A stretch of 14,137 nt of DNA from Candidatus Zixiibacteriota bacterium (GCA_029933635.1 JAOZNS010000048.1:1-14137), one strand, 5' to 3'. Positions 1-8,415 are shown, numbered from the stretch's first letter. The notes: a model not told the origin generated them from the letters alone. Translations and numbers: made by a program.

Positions 1-53
1 AGGGATTCAACTTCCAACAGACAGAAATTAGCAACTCTTTTGGAGAAGAGCCA
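1..53. repeat. Dispersed repeat family B, copy 1
   Basis: This 53-bp stretch matches 9075-9127 in the same orientation with three mismatches (positions 5, 14 and 18); positions 19-53 are identical between the copies. It contains a short dyad, CTCTT at 35-39 and AAGAG at 46-50. The left boundary is uncertain because the window starts here. It is not part of a recognisable gene. Both copies lie at the 3' side of a gene: this one just before a plus-strand terminator, the other just past the stop of the flippase-like gene. Confidence 0.8.
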
Positions 54-78
54 AACTTAAAAGGTATGGTGGAGGGAT

Positions 79-107
79 GATCATGTGACTTTTCACATGA
101 TCTTTTT
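79..107 (+). terminator. Intrinsic terminator of a gene left of the window
   Basis: A perfect 10-bp stem, GATCATGTGA at 79-88 and TCACATGATC at 93-102, closes a CTTT loop and is followed by five Ts (103-107). The T-tract is only on the plus-strand side, so it should stop a transcript entering from the left. GAGGGAT at 72-78 is also complementary to ATCCCTC at 111-117, giving a second stem outside the first with the T-tract bulged. Confidence 0.85.
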
Positions 108-454
108 ATCATCCCTCAACGATGGAATGGATTATAGGAGGTTTATTCTCTGCCATCCATTTAGCTTTTTGGTCCTCTTTGATAACCAATAACCACCTCT
201 GCCTCTCCTATCTGAATCTTTCCCTTCAGCCTCAAGCAAAAACTTTATTTGAAATCTTGTTTCTTTGACTCTTCTTCTGTCATCTCCGATATCCTCGAAC
301 CTTCCTTTTGCAGATATAACCCTACAGAATCCCCTTTAGACTTCTTTATGGAAAATCTAAATAGTTGAAGATTTGTGCCGATATCAAAACTTAGAACCAA
401 GGTGGCAAAATCGAAAGCAAATAGCTGGATAAACTAATTATCATTTTAATCTTA
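108..454. other. Non-coding stretch upstream of the lipoprotein gene
   Basis: I see no convincing gene here. Plus-strand reading is interrupted by frequent stops. A minus-strand frame open for about 28 codons at 161-244 has no start codon and is too short to call. An AGGAGG at 137-142 is not followed by a usable start. The stretch probably contains the promoter of the downstream lipoprotein gene, but no clear -35/-10 pair stands out. Confidence 0.5.
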
Positions 455-462
455 AAGGGGAG
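455..462 (+). promoter_or_regulatory. Ribosome binding site of the lipoprotein gene
   Basis: AAGGGGAG lies nine bases before the ATG at 472, a normal Shine-Dalgarno spacing. It supports that start, which also places the signal peptide at the extreme N-terminus. Confidence 0.75.
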
Positions 463-471
463 AAAACTATT

Positions 472-2568
472 ATGAGAGGAAAAAATCGATGTCTTCTGGG
501 TGGATGGTTCTATTTGATCTTGAGTGCTTTCTTATCCCTGCTTGTGATGGGATGCTCGGAGAAATCGACCAAGGAGAGTGAGAAGGTGGTGCTGATAAAA
601 TCACTTAAGGCTTCCTCCTCCGCGGTTCAAAAGGGGCAAACCAGCGTGGTGGATGTAACGGTGGAGGACGATGCCAATCGCCCCGTATCTGGCGTTCAGG
701 TCTCCTTTTCCGTTTTTCCGGCAAGCATAGGTTACTGTTCTCCTTCGGTTGACACCACCGATGAGAATGGTTCTGCCGGCACCATCTTTACCGCCACCGA
801 CTTTGGCACCGCCACCATTGAAGCCAGCGTTGCGGGCGCTGAATCTAAAACCATCCAGATAGAGGTGGTCACCTCCGGAGGGACCATAAAGCCGCTTCAG
901 ATCGAGGTGACCCCCAATTTGCTCCCGGCAGATGGAATCTCCGTCTGCACCGTGAAGGTAACGGTCAGTGACACGGTGGGGAACCTGGCTGAAGATGGAA
1001 CCGTGGTGAAATTTTCCGCTGGAGAGAAGTTTGAAGATACCGACGCGGATGGATACTTCACTGAGGGGATAGACGAGCTGAAGTATGATGTTAATCAGGA
1101 CGGCAGATGGAATCCCATAGGTTTCATACCATCTTATGCCTTAACAGAGGATGGAGAAGTGAGGGTCAACTATATAGCCGGGCTTCGAACCGGGACCGCA
1201 TACATCAAGGTCACCTCCGAGCCGACAGGAAATTTTCTCCAAGAGGATGTCAGCATCCTTTTGGTTCCCACCGACACTGTGGCATACATCGTTTTGATGC
1301 CGGATAATGCCAAAATCCAAGTGCGAGGGACTGGAGGTTTGGAAGCTACTCAGATAACCGCCATTTGCTATGACGATAATGGAAATCGAGTGGGAGCGGA
1401 TTGGCCGGTGGAGTTTTATATTATGAATGGTCCGGGGGGGGGAGAAGCTCTCAACGGCGTTGCTCAGGATTCTGTCACCATAAATACCAACTCCTATGGC
1501 GAAGCAAAGGTGACTCTCTCCAGCGGCACCAAATCGGGTCCGGTGAGACTGCGAGCGAAGGTGGGCGCAGTCCTTTCCTATTCCAGCGTGGTCACAATCT
1601 GTGCAGGACCGCCGAAGGATATCTCCTTAGGGGTTACCCCTTGTAATATTCGGGGTTGGGATAAGGATTGTGTGGAGGCAACCATCTGTGCCTGTGTGGT
1701 GGACCTCTATGGAAATCCTGTGCCAGACTCCACCTCGGTACATTTTGGAACCGAGGAAGGAATGGTGCATTGTTGTGACAAGACCGAAAATGGGTGTGCC
1801 TATACTACCTATCTTTCCGGCGATCCCAGAAACGATGGTAAGGCTAAAATCTGGGCGGAAACCTGGGGAGAGGAGGGTAAGATATCTGACACGTGCATGT
1901 TGATCGTCTCTGGACCTCCTGCCAGCGTGACTTTTCTCACCTATCCTTCCAGCCTGTTAGCGGATGGAGTCTCCAAGGGGGATGTGGTGGTGGAGGTGCT
2001 GGACGTAAATGGTAACTTTGTCCTGGATCAAACAGCCGTGGAGATGAAGACCCAATTCGGTTCGATCAACTCAGGTAACACAAGCGACGGCTGTTATGCC
2101 AGCCTGTTTGAGACTGAGTTTGTAAGCGAGGTTTTACCTCAGGATTATTCCCTCACCTACACGGATCACGATGATGGAATTGGGGTGGTAAATGTTTTGA
2201 CCGCCAAATCCGGGTTTGTGTCAAGCTCGGTAAACATAACCTTCCTCACGGGAAATACATACAGCAAGAACTGCGATATCGATATGGAGACCTCCGTTCC
2301 TCACGGCTCAACAGTTCCAGTGGTGGTGATCATCCGAGATCGGTATGGCAACCCCTTGGGTGGACATCTGGTGGTGGCGGATTCTGCAAACACCTCAGGG
2401 GGAACAATCACTGGATCAGCTTATACCAATGGATTTGGAGAGGCAACCGGATTCTCCTTTACAGCCACAACCGATCCTGCCATTGAAAACGGAGTGGTCT
2501 CCTTCTGTGACCAGGATCCTCGAGGAGGAGTTTGCATCGCGGTGAAAATCGAGATCGCTGATGATTAG
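472..2568 (+). CDS. Surface or periplasmic lipoprotein with six Ig-like (Big_1-type) domains
   Basis: A 698-residue secreted lipoprotein. The N-terminus has basic residues, a hydrophobic segment (about 12-27) and a lipobox ending LVMGC, so Cys28 should be lipidated. The rest reads as about six tandem bacterial Ig-like domains of 95-125 residues, roughly 39-133, 140-265, 267-380, 381-482, 483-595 and 596-698. Most show the hallmarks of invasin/intimin Big_1 repeats: an early beta-strand with a 'V.V.D..GNPV.G..V.F' pattern, then 'G.A..T' and a final 'V..' strand. Domain 2 carries an insert with two acidic loops, DTDADG (189-194) and DVNQDG (206-211), like dockerin calcium loops. Domain 4 has eight cysteines (391-475), suggesting disulfides outside the cytoplasm. 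Such proteins are usually structural or adhesive; no enzymatic domain is visible. The gene has a good ribosome site and its own terminator, so it is probably monocistronic. Fold call is confident, ligand unknown. Confidence 0.9.
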   Translation: MRGKNRCLLGGWFYLILSAFLSLLVMGCSEKSTKESEKVVLIKSLKASSSAVQKGQTSVVDVTVEDDANRPVSGVQVSFSVFPASIGYCSPSVDTTDENGSAGTIFTATDFGTATIEASVAGAESKTIQIEVVTSGGTIKPLQIEVTPNLLPADGISVCTVKVTVSDTVGNLAEDGTVVKFSAGEKFEDTDADGYFTEGIDELKYDVNQDGRWNPIGFIPSYALTEDGEVRVNYIAGLRTGTAYIKVTSEPTGNFLQEDVSILLVPTDTVAYIVLMPDNAKIQVRGTGGLEATQITAICYDDNGNRVGADWPVEFYIMNGPGGGEALNGVAQDSVTINTNSYGEAKVTLSSGTKSGPVRLRAKVGAVLSYSSVVTICAGPPKDISLGVTPCNIRGWDKDCVEATICACVVDLYGNPVPDSTSVHFGTEEGMVHCCDKTENGCAYTTYLSGDPRNDGKAKIWAETWGEEGKISDTCMLIVSGPPASVTFLTYPSSLLADGVSKGDVVVEVLDVNGNFVLDQTAVEMKTQFGSINSGNTSDGCYASLFETEFVSEVLPQDYSLTYTDHDDGIGVVNVLTAKSGFVSSSVNITFLTGNTYSKNCDIDMETSVPHGSTVPVVVIIRDRYGNPLGGHLVVADSANTSGGTITGSAYTNGFGEATGFSFTATTDPAIENGVVSFCDQDPRGGVCIAVKIEIADD

Positions 2569-2593
2569 AAGAAGGAAGGGAATGCATCAGATG

Positions 2594-2630
2594 AAAAAAG
2601 CTCTGTCTTTTGTGGCAGGGCTTTTTTCTT
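2594..2630 (+). terminator. Intrinsic terminator of the lipoprotein gene
   Basis: A 12-bp stem (2594-2605 with 2616-2627, one G-U pair) starts with six As, ends with six Ts, and closes a 10-base loop. It sits 25 bp after the stop codon at 2568. The A-run on the opposite side could make it work weakly on the minus strand too. Confidence 0.85.
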
Positions 2631-2743
2631 GCTTAAGTTTAGACAAGGTTAAATCGTTTGAACGAAGAAGTCAACGGACCGGCTTGATCGAACGTTAAAA
2701 TATGTTATGTGGATCAAATCACCTGTTGAAAGCAGATTCGTAT

Positions 2744-2778
2744 CTTTTGATCCTTTGGAAAAAGAAAATCATCAAAAG
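2744..2778. repeat. Inverted repeat upstream of the MBL-fold gene
   Basis: CTTTTGAT (2744-2751) and ATCAAAAG (2771-2778) form a perfect 8-bp inverted repeat with a 19-base spacer, 36 bp before the hydrolase start. It could be an operator or a leader hairpin, or chance in an AT-rich gap. The gap 2631-2814 otherwise shows nothing clear. Confidence 0.35.
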
Positions 2779-2814
2779 GTTAAGGTTCAAAATCCCACAG
2801 CAATATAAAAGAGG

Positions 2815-3603
2815 ATGACAGATAGGATAAAGTTCTTGGGCACGGCCGGTGCGCGTTTCGTGATGATCAAGCAACTGCGATCATCCGCGGGAACCTGGAT
2901 CACCTTAGAGAATAAAAATCTTCTTTTGGATCCAGGACCAGGAACCCTGACCAGGTGTGCCAAATGTAGACCACCTTTGGATCCCGCCCGGCTGGATGCC
3001 ATCATCCTATCTCACCAGCATATCGATCATGCCAACGATGTGAACATCATGATCGAAGCGATGACCAACGGGGGATTTTCCAAAAGAGGGGCTTTGTTTG
3101 TTCCCCAATCTGCACTGGATGATGATCCTGTGGTTTTAAAATATGTGAGGGAATACGTAAAAGAGATTTTTATTCTCCGACAGGGAGCATCTTTTGCTTT
3201 GGGGAAGGTCAAAATCTCCACCCCCCTGCGTCACATCCACCCAGTTGAGACCTATGGGGTTGTGTTTAAGACACCTAAATATACCATCTCCTTTATCGTC
3301 GATTCCAGATTCTTTGAAGGATTGATTGAAAAATATAAAAAGAGCGATTTGATCGTAATCAATGTGGTTCGTCTTGATGGAAAAGGGGAAAAGAGTTTGG
3401 AGGTGGATCACCTTACCTTAGAGCAGACCGAAAAGCTCATAAAGGGGATAGCGCCAAGGCAAGCCATCTTGACCCATTTCGGCATGACCATGATTCGTTC
3501 CAAGCCCTGGGAGATGGCGGCTGATATGGAGAGAAAGATCGGAATTAAAACAATTGCCGCAAGCGATGGAATGGAATTTGATCTGGAAAAGGAACTTCTA
3601 TAA
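2815..3603 (+). CDS. Metallo-beta-lactamase-fold metal-dependent hydrolase
   Basis: A 262-residue soluble protein of the MBL superfamily. The N-terminal strand IKFLGTAG (5-12) and LLLDPGPGT (36-44) fit the first beta strands. The metal motif HxHxDH is intact at 67-72 (HQHIDH). Further ligand candidates are His140 or His142, bridging Asp163 in the IVDSR strand, and His221 in the ILTHFG motif; His199 in the EVDHL segment may help in substrate binding. The overall pattern resembles the RNase Z/PhnP-like branch of small MBL hydrolases, which cleave phosphodiesters, but the substrate cannot be read from sequence. A CAKC pair (48-51) is an extra that could bind metal. The start is the first possible in frame, since a stop lies nine bases before it. 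AAGAGG abuts the ATG, so the ribosome site is non-ideal, but later starts would cut the first beta strand. The gene converges on the beta-helix/CapA gene across a 207-bp gap. Confidence 0.88.
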   Translation: MTDRIKFLGTAGARFVMIKQLRSSAGTWITLENKNLLLDPGPGTLTRCAKCRPPLDPARLDAIILSHQHIDHANDVNIMIEAMTNGGFSKRGALFVPQSALDDDPVVLKYVREYVKEIFILRQGASFALGKVKISTPLRHIHPVETYGVVFKTPKYTISFIVDSRFFEGLIEKYKKSDLIVINVVRLDGKGEKSLEVDHLTLEQTEKLIKGIAPRQAILTHFGMTMIRSKPWEMAADMERKIGIKTIAASDGMEFDLEKELL

Positions 3604-3630
3604 GCGTTGGTTCAGGGAACCCTTAAAAAC

Positions 3631-3727
3631 GCAGTTACCTGATTTATCAGGCACAACGAAGATGACCAGATGAATCGAGCAATTACGACATCATAATGTT
3701 GTATCGGGATTTTGTAATCCCGATGCA
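3631..3727. repeat. Dispersed palindromic repeat family A, copy 1, with extension
   Basis: The 56-bp core (3631-3686) is an imperfect palindrome: its first and last 18 bases are near-complementary, and a smaller perfect hairpin (CCTGAT-TT-ATCAGG, 3638-3651) lies in the left arm. A 27-base run from 3638 to 3664 is identical to 13457-13483. The extension 3687-3727 aligns with that after the third copy and here forms its own hairpin, ATCGGGAT (3703-3710) with ATCCCGAT (3717-3724), extendable to 11 pairs. A further dyad, GTAGTT (3733-3738) with AACTAC (3744-3749), follows and reuses the core's end sequence. The element fills the gap between two convergent genes and may serve as a transcription barrier, though no T-tract follows. 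Confidence 0.85.
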
Positions 3728-3810
3728 AAAACGTAGTTGCAGGAACTACCTGGTTGATAGCTTTTCCATACTCATAACTCGGGACGCATCCGTCATTTTT
3801 AAGGCTCTTT

Positions 3811-5937
3811 TCATTTTTCAACCACCTGGGGCTGAAAATCGGTGATCTTAATTGGTATAGTTGAATACTCGCTAACTCCCCTTCTGGAGAGCTTCGCAAC
3901 AAAAATTATGCTCCTTTTGGTCTCCGGCTTGCGTTGATCGAAGACGAAGTTCCCCAGGCTGTAAACAATTATACCACCTTTGTATTCTTCGATTTTTTGA
4001 GGCACATGTGGGTGATGCCCTAAGATCAAATCAACGCCAGCATCTATCAATTGATGAGCAATCCTGACTTGCGTGGAGTTGGGCTTTTTCTGATATTCAT
4101 CTCCCCAGTGCAAGGAGACCACCACAACGTCAGCTTTTTTAGCCAGCTTCTCAACAGCTGGGATCGCTTTGCCGGAATCATAGAAGGCGATGGCTGGATC
4201 ATCGTCTTTGAGGGTGATCCAATCCATGGGATAGGCGCAGAAGGCCAAAAAGCCCACCCTTATATTTTTTCTCTCCAAGGTTGAAGGACCTAAAGCCTGC
4301 ATAGAATTTTTCCCTGCTCCCACGAACTTTATCTTCTCTTTGGTCAAAAACTCTATGGTGCTCAGAATGCCTTTCTTTTGGCAGTCGAACATATGATTGT
4401 TTGCTAAAGAGACCATATCGAAGCCAGCAAATGATAGTCCTTCGGCATCCTCCGGCTGGATGCAAAAAAGGTTGCCTTTAGATTTTCCCGTTGACCGCGG
4501 GGAGAGGGCACATTCCAGATTGCAGAAGGCGATATCTGCCTCCCTTACGATCTGTTTTATTTTTTCAAAGGGATAGGAGGCTCCCATCTCTTTTACTTTT
4601 TTATTCACTCCTCTGGCCAGCATCACGTCCCCGACCGCCACCAATCTTATGAAGCATGTATCTTCTAATTGAGAGGTTGCGTTTTCCTCAATCCGTGCAC
4701 CGGGACCACCGTAAATTCCCATATCAGAGGGACCTCCATCCGGATCGGTAAACAGGGGGTCACCCGAGTCTATGGCGGGAGAACCCGAGGAGAGAGAAAA
4801 ATCAATTTTGCCTCTGAAGAGAGGATCCTTCGAGATATTGCCATCTTTGCCGGTCAAATCCTCCATGTCAAGGTAATTTCCTTCCTGGTTGTTCCATACG
4901 TCATTGTGGGAGATCACGAAGTTCTCCGGCTGGCCATTCATCCATATCCCCACACAGGGACAAACCCACTTTTTTCTCCAGCCGTTTTCGGTAACGATGT
5001 TGTTGATGAAAACTCCTCTGGCTGTTTGGCTCCAGGGAGCAAAGCCACAGTTGCCATTCCTGGTGATCACATTGTTGGAAGCTTCCATGAAGGAGTTTCC
5101 GGTAGCGATCATTCCCCAGCCTAAGTTATCAAAAACTGCATTATTTCTGACCACCGCCTTCGAATCTCCAAAGGTGCCGATTCCCTTCCAGTAGCCGGAG
5201 ATTCGGTTTCGATAAACCAAAGCGGTAGCATCCCAGGTGATGCCAATTCCAGCACCGCGACCATCACATATCTGGTTATCTGCGATATAGGCATTTGCAC
5301 CTCGGTATAAGGCGATTCCGTCCCAGCCGTTGTTTTCAATGATGTTATTCAGGATGAAAAGTTCTGAATTTTCCCTTCCGAACACTCCCCCGATGCCCAC
5401 AACCACATCTTCGAGCCGATGAACGTTATCGCTGATCTTGACGTTTTTGATGGTAAGGGTGGAGAACTTTGCCACCACCCCAGCATCGGTAGCGTTTCCA
5501 TCCGGATCGCGGACTCCTCCGGTGATCGTAAAATTCGTTATGATCGAACCTCTACTGTGATCAAACAAAACTCCGTATCCGGCCTTCGTGACCAGAATGG
5601 TGCTGTCTGTTCCACTGCCCACAATCTCCAAAGCCTTGTCTCTGATTAAGAACCCTCTGGTGGCTCTCACGTAAGTTTTATGCCTTTCGCAATTGCCACA
5701 AAGCTTCTCAAAATACGAATCTGGATGAGCCTCATACTTTCCTGGAAGTATGAAAATTTTGTCTCCAGAGGTGGCGGAATCTATGGCAGTTTGGAGATCC
5801 CGAAAGGGATCATCCTTTGCACCTGAGCCAATTTTCCCATCATTCAGATCATCCACATACCAGGTTCCAGCTTGGGATGGCAAGGGCAAAGATAGAAGAA
5901 TTAAACTCAATAACGCTACTTGCAAGAAGTTTAACAT
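3811..5937 (-). CDS. Exported right-handed beta-helix protein fused to a CapA-type phosphoesterase domain
   Basis: A 708-residue protein. Residues 1-23 are a signal peptide with a likely cut after SQA. Residues 24-70 match the DUF1565-like start of many beta-helix proteins (WYVD, PFRDLQTAIDSA, GDKI, PGKY). From about 100 to 380 come short 'N.I..N...GI' turns typical of PbH1 repeats, closing with SPAIDSGDP (386-394) and a DMGIYGGPGA segment. After a 12-residue linker, 428-708 is a complete CapA/PGA_cap domain of the metallophosphatase superfamily: GDVMLARGV, NLECAL, NNHMFD, HWGDEY, GHHPHVP and YSLGNFVFD are all present. CapA relatives belong to poly-gamma-glutamate capsule systems, but no CapB/CapC homologue is seen. 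The start is the ATG at 5937, with GAGGAG six bases upstream; an in-frame upstream extension to 6042 lacks support and would bury the signal peptide. The gene follows the glycosyltransferase by 153 bp and may be co-transcribed. The domain calls are firm; the substrate is unknown. Confidence 0.92.
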   Translation of the reverse strand: MLNFLQVALLSLILLSLPLPSQAGTWYVDDLNDGKIGSGAKDDPFRDLQTAIDSATSGDKIFILPGKYEAHPDSYFEKLCGNCERHKTYVRATRGFLIRDKALEIVGSGTDSTILVTKAGYGVLFDHSRGSIITNFTITGGVRDPDGNATDAGVVAKFSTLTIKNVKISDNVHRLEDVVVGIGGVFGRENSELFILNNIIENNGWDGIALYRGANAYIADNQICDGRGAGIGITWDATALVYRNRISGYWKGIGTFGDSKAVVRNNAVFDNLGWGMIATGNSFMEASNNVITRNGNCGFAPWSQTARGVFINNIVTENGWRKKWVCPCVGIWMNGQPENFVISHNDVWNNQEGNYLDMEDLTGKDGNISKDPLFRGKIDFSLSSGSPAIDSGDPLFTDPDGGPSDMGIYGGPGARIEENATSQLEDTCFIRLVAVGDVMLARGVNKKVKEMGASYPFEKIKQIVREADIAFCNLECALSPRSTGKSKGNLFCIQPEDAEGLSFAGFDMVSLANNHMFDCQKKGILSTIEFLTKEKIKFVGAGKNSMQALGPSTLERKNIRVGFLAFCAYPMDWITLKDDDPAIAFYDSGKAIPAVEKLAKKADVVVVSLHWGDEYQKKPNSTQVRIAHQLIDAGVDLILGHHPHVPQKIEEYKGGIIVYSLGNFVFDQRKPETKRSIIFVAKLSRRGVSEYSTIPIKITDFQPQVVEK

Positions 5938-5943
5938 AGGTCG

Positions 5944-5949
5944 CTCCTC
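5944..5949 (-). promoter_or_regulatory. Ribosome binding site deciding the beta-helix/CapA start
   Basis: On the minus strand GAGGAG lies six bases before the ATG at 5937-5935. This fixes the start immediately before a clean signal peptide and rules out the longer reading frame that begins at 6042. Confidence 0.8.
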
Positions 5950-6090
5950 AAATCTTCTGCACTGAAAAGATTTTCTTTTAAAAATTCTCAAAAATTTCTG
6001 GCAATATTGAAAACTCCGAAATGTGTTTTTAAACTGGACCAAAGTGAATTTTCCTTTTGAGAGAAGTTAAATCGTGGATTCCAGCCATCT

Positions 6091-8415
6091 TTACTTATGA
6101 TATTGGATTTTTTCTTTAAGCAAGGAATCCACCAGAAACAGTCTGTCTTGCGCCCCCTCAAAGTGCGGTTCGATCTTCAAGCTTTGTCTCAATTCCTGTT
6201 TAGCCTGTTCCAATAGATTATTTCTGGCATAAGCCAGGCCCAGATTGTAATGGTAGATGGGATTTTGTGGATCTAAGCTCACCGCTTTCTGCAGTTGTCC
6301 GAGGGCTTCGGAGTAACGGGCGGTGGTATTATATAAGGTTCCCAGATTTGCATAAGCTTCTGCAAAATCCGGCTTTAACTTGATGGCGCTTTTTAGATAA
6401 GACTCCGCCAGATCCATTTTCCCTCTTTGCATCATCAGGGTGGCTAAGTTAAAATATGCCTTAGCCTTGATCTTTTTGAACTCCTCCTCGTAATCCTTCT
6501 TGAAATATAATGACTCAAGGTTATAATCAATATCAAAAGAGGGCTTGGCAGAAAGAATTTTTCGGTATGCCTGAATGGCTGAGTCGGGTTTTCCTTCGGT
6601 TTGGTAAATTTCTCCTAAAAGAAAATCTGCTTCAGGGAAGGAGCGAACATTCCGCAAGCCTGAAGCAATCGCTTCCTTTGCTTTTTGATAATCATGTTTG
6701 GCTTTATATGCTAAAGCCAGGTTCATATAGGCTTCGGGATAGTATGGTTTAAGTTCAATCGCCTTTCGGGCAGACCGAATGGCATCATCGTAAAGTTTCA
6801 ATTTCAGATAGACTGCAGAAAGATTGTTATAAGCCCTGTCCTCCTGCGGGTGGTTCTTCAGCTCCAGCAAGAATTCCTTCTCTGAAAGTTTGTATTCTTG
6901 TTTCCGGAAAAAAACTATGCCCTTATTTAGATGGACTCGGGGCAGGAGGGGGTCCAGAGTTAAAGCTTTGTTATATTGTTCAAGAGCCAAATCCAGCTTG
7001 CCAGCGTTCAAATAAGCATTGCCCAAGCTGAAATAAGTTTGAAAGAAATTCCCCACCGATAGATTATAAAAATTTGAATTGGTGAAAAAGAAAAAGGGAA
7101 GACAAAGCAAAACGAAAACTGCTGTTTTTTTAAATTTTCTTGCAAAAAGCTTCTCCCAGAACCAAACCAAGGCGAATGCGGAGAAGATGATTAAAAAAGG
7201 TATCACCGGAAGTCTGAGTCTGGCGGTCACAAAAAACATAACTACGGTTAGCATATAGGAGAATACAAAAAGCACGGGCAAAAGGATACACCTGCGTGTG
7301 TTTGCTTTGTTGGTTCTCTTCATCATTGATAGGATCATTCCTGTCAATCCCAAAGGAGCTACAAACCAGAATCCAACAGGAAGGATTCCGAACAGTGAAG
7401 AGTATCTTTTAAAGAAGTATATATTCTGGTTGCAACTTACCTCAAACTTGTTCCAAAAGAGATAAAGCTTCTTTACCCAGAGTTTGAAAGCCCTTTCTGG
7501 CTCCTCGAGAAGAAATCTTATTCCCTTCTTGTAGTAGAAGCTGGATATCTCTGATGGTCTTAGAGTCCTGCCAGCCTCTTTTTGCGCCGTATGCTTGATG
7601 TCTCGATATTGCCAATCTTCCTTAAAGACGAAGGCGCTCATTCCATCAGCGTTTCTGTTATTTCCGATGAAAAAATTTATCCCTCCTTGGGAAGCGATCA
7701 AGACAAAATCTTTCTCTACCAGGTAATTTCTTAAGGTGACCGGAAGGATCATCAAGGTTGATCCCGCCAAAAACACGCTCCCCCAGGTTAAAATTTGTTT
7801 TAATCTTCTTTCTTTGATATACACCACGAAGATCCACAACCAGACGAAAGGTATGAAAAAAAGAATGTTGGGGCGGGTGATGGCGGAAAGTCCCAATATG
7901 GCTCCGCAGAGGGACCACCTTAAAAAATTAGGATGGTCTTTGGCTTTAAGGAGGGATAAAATCAAAAGGACATCGAAGAAGATCAAAAATGAGTCGAGCA
8001 GAAGTTGGTCCTCAAAATAAAAAAAGATTCCATAAAGGGCTGCTCCCAGACCGGCAAGTTTTGCCACCCTTTGATCGAAAAGTTCCTTTGCCAGAAAATA
8101 AACAAGGATACAGGAGGCTGATCCGAGCAGGTGTTGAATCAATCTGGGAATGAGATAATTATGTCCAAAGATCACATACACCAGTCCCAGAAGATATGGA
8201 TAAAAGGGCGCTCGAAAGAAAACTTTGTTTCCTATCCAGTGCCCTTGGGCCAGACTTCGAGCCCACATATCATGATACAGGGCATCCGTGGTGGGGGAGA
8301 GGAAATAAGGGTTGCTCCTGACCTGAAGAAGGTAAATCAACCTCAGGATAAAAGCCAGAAAGAAAAGACAGATCAAGAAAAGCTTTTCTTTATCTTTCTT
8401 TAATAAGCTAAGCAT
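6091..8415 (-). CDS. PMT/ArnT-type membrane glycosyltransferase with C-terminal TPR repeats
   Basis: A 774-residue protein. Residues 12-31 are the first membrane helix. It is followed by an extracytoplasmic loop with TDALYHDMW (Asp44, Asp49) and RAPFYPYLLG (68-77), the pattern of GT-C glycosyltransferases of the PMT_2 family (protein mannosyltransferase and ArnT relatives), which use polyprenyl-phosphate sugars on the outer face of the inner membrane. About ten further hydrophobic segments run to about residue 450. From about 460 to 755 there are some eight TPR units with the usual 'A..NLG..Y...G....A...Y.KA..L.P' pattern, interrupted by a charged insert around 632-652. The TPRs should face the periplasm and may hold an acceptor or partner. 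The start has no clear Shine-Dalgarno, but a promoter candidate with a leader of about 20 bases lies just upstream. The next gene downstream is the exported beta-helix/CapA protein. The acceptor, protein or lipid, is unknown. Confidence 0.9.
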   Translation of the reverse strand: MLSLLKKDKEKLFLICLFFLAFILRLIYLLQVRSNPYFLSPTTDALYHDMWARSLAQGHWIGNKVFFRAPFYPYLLGLVYVIFGHNYLIPRLIQHLLGSASCILVYFLAKELFDQRVAKLAGLGAALYGIFFYFEDQLLLDSFLIFFDVLLILSLLKAKDHPNFLRWSLCGAILGLSAITRPNILFFIPFVWLWIFVVYIKERRLKQILTWGSVFLAGSTLMILPVTLRNYLVEKDFVLIASQGGINFFIGNNRNADGMSAFVFKEDWQYRDIKHTAQKEAGRTLRPSEISSFYYKKGIRFLLEEPERAFKLWVKKLYLFWNKFEVSCNQNIYFFKRYSSLFGILPVGFWFVAPLGLTGMILSMMKRTNKANTRRCILLPVLFVFSYMLTVVMFFVTARLRLPVIPFLIIFSAFALVWFWEKLFARKFKKTAVFVLLCLPFFFFTNSNFYNLSVGNFFQTYFSLGNAYLNAGKLDLALEQYNKALTLDPLLPRVHLNKGIVFFRKQEYKLSEKEFLLELKNHPQEDRAYNNLSAVYLKLKLYDDAIRSARKAIELKPYYPEAYMNLALAYKAKHDYQKAKEAIASGLRNVRSFPEADFLLGEIYQTEGKPDSAIQAYRKILSAKPSFDIDYNLESLYFKKDYEEEFKKIKAKAYFNLATLMMQRGKMDLAESYLKSAIKLKPDFAEAYANLGTLYNTTARYSEALGQLQKAVSLDPQNPIYHYNLGLAYARNNLLEQAKQELRQSLKIEPHFEGAQDRLFLVDSLLKEKIQYHK

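Noticed and set aside
161..244. Minus-strand frame of about 28 codons ending in a basic tail, perhaps a gene remnant
   Set aside because: No start codon, stops on both sides and no recognisable family; too short to separate from chance.
3612..3902. Open frame of 96 codons on the minus strand
   Set aside because: It runs through repeat family A and overlaps the 3' end of the beta-helix/CapA gene in another frame; the translation is the repeat read as protein.
4669..5124. Open frame of 151 codons on the plus strand
   Set aside because: Entirely antisense to the beta-helix region, whose PbH1 pattern is clear; no ribosome site and no protein-like motifs.
5938..6042. N-terminal extension of 35 codons on the beta-helix/CapA gene
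   Set aside because: It would place a basic, low-quality stretch before a perfect signal peptide, and the ribosome site at 5944-5949 supports the internal ATG.
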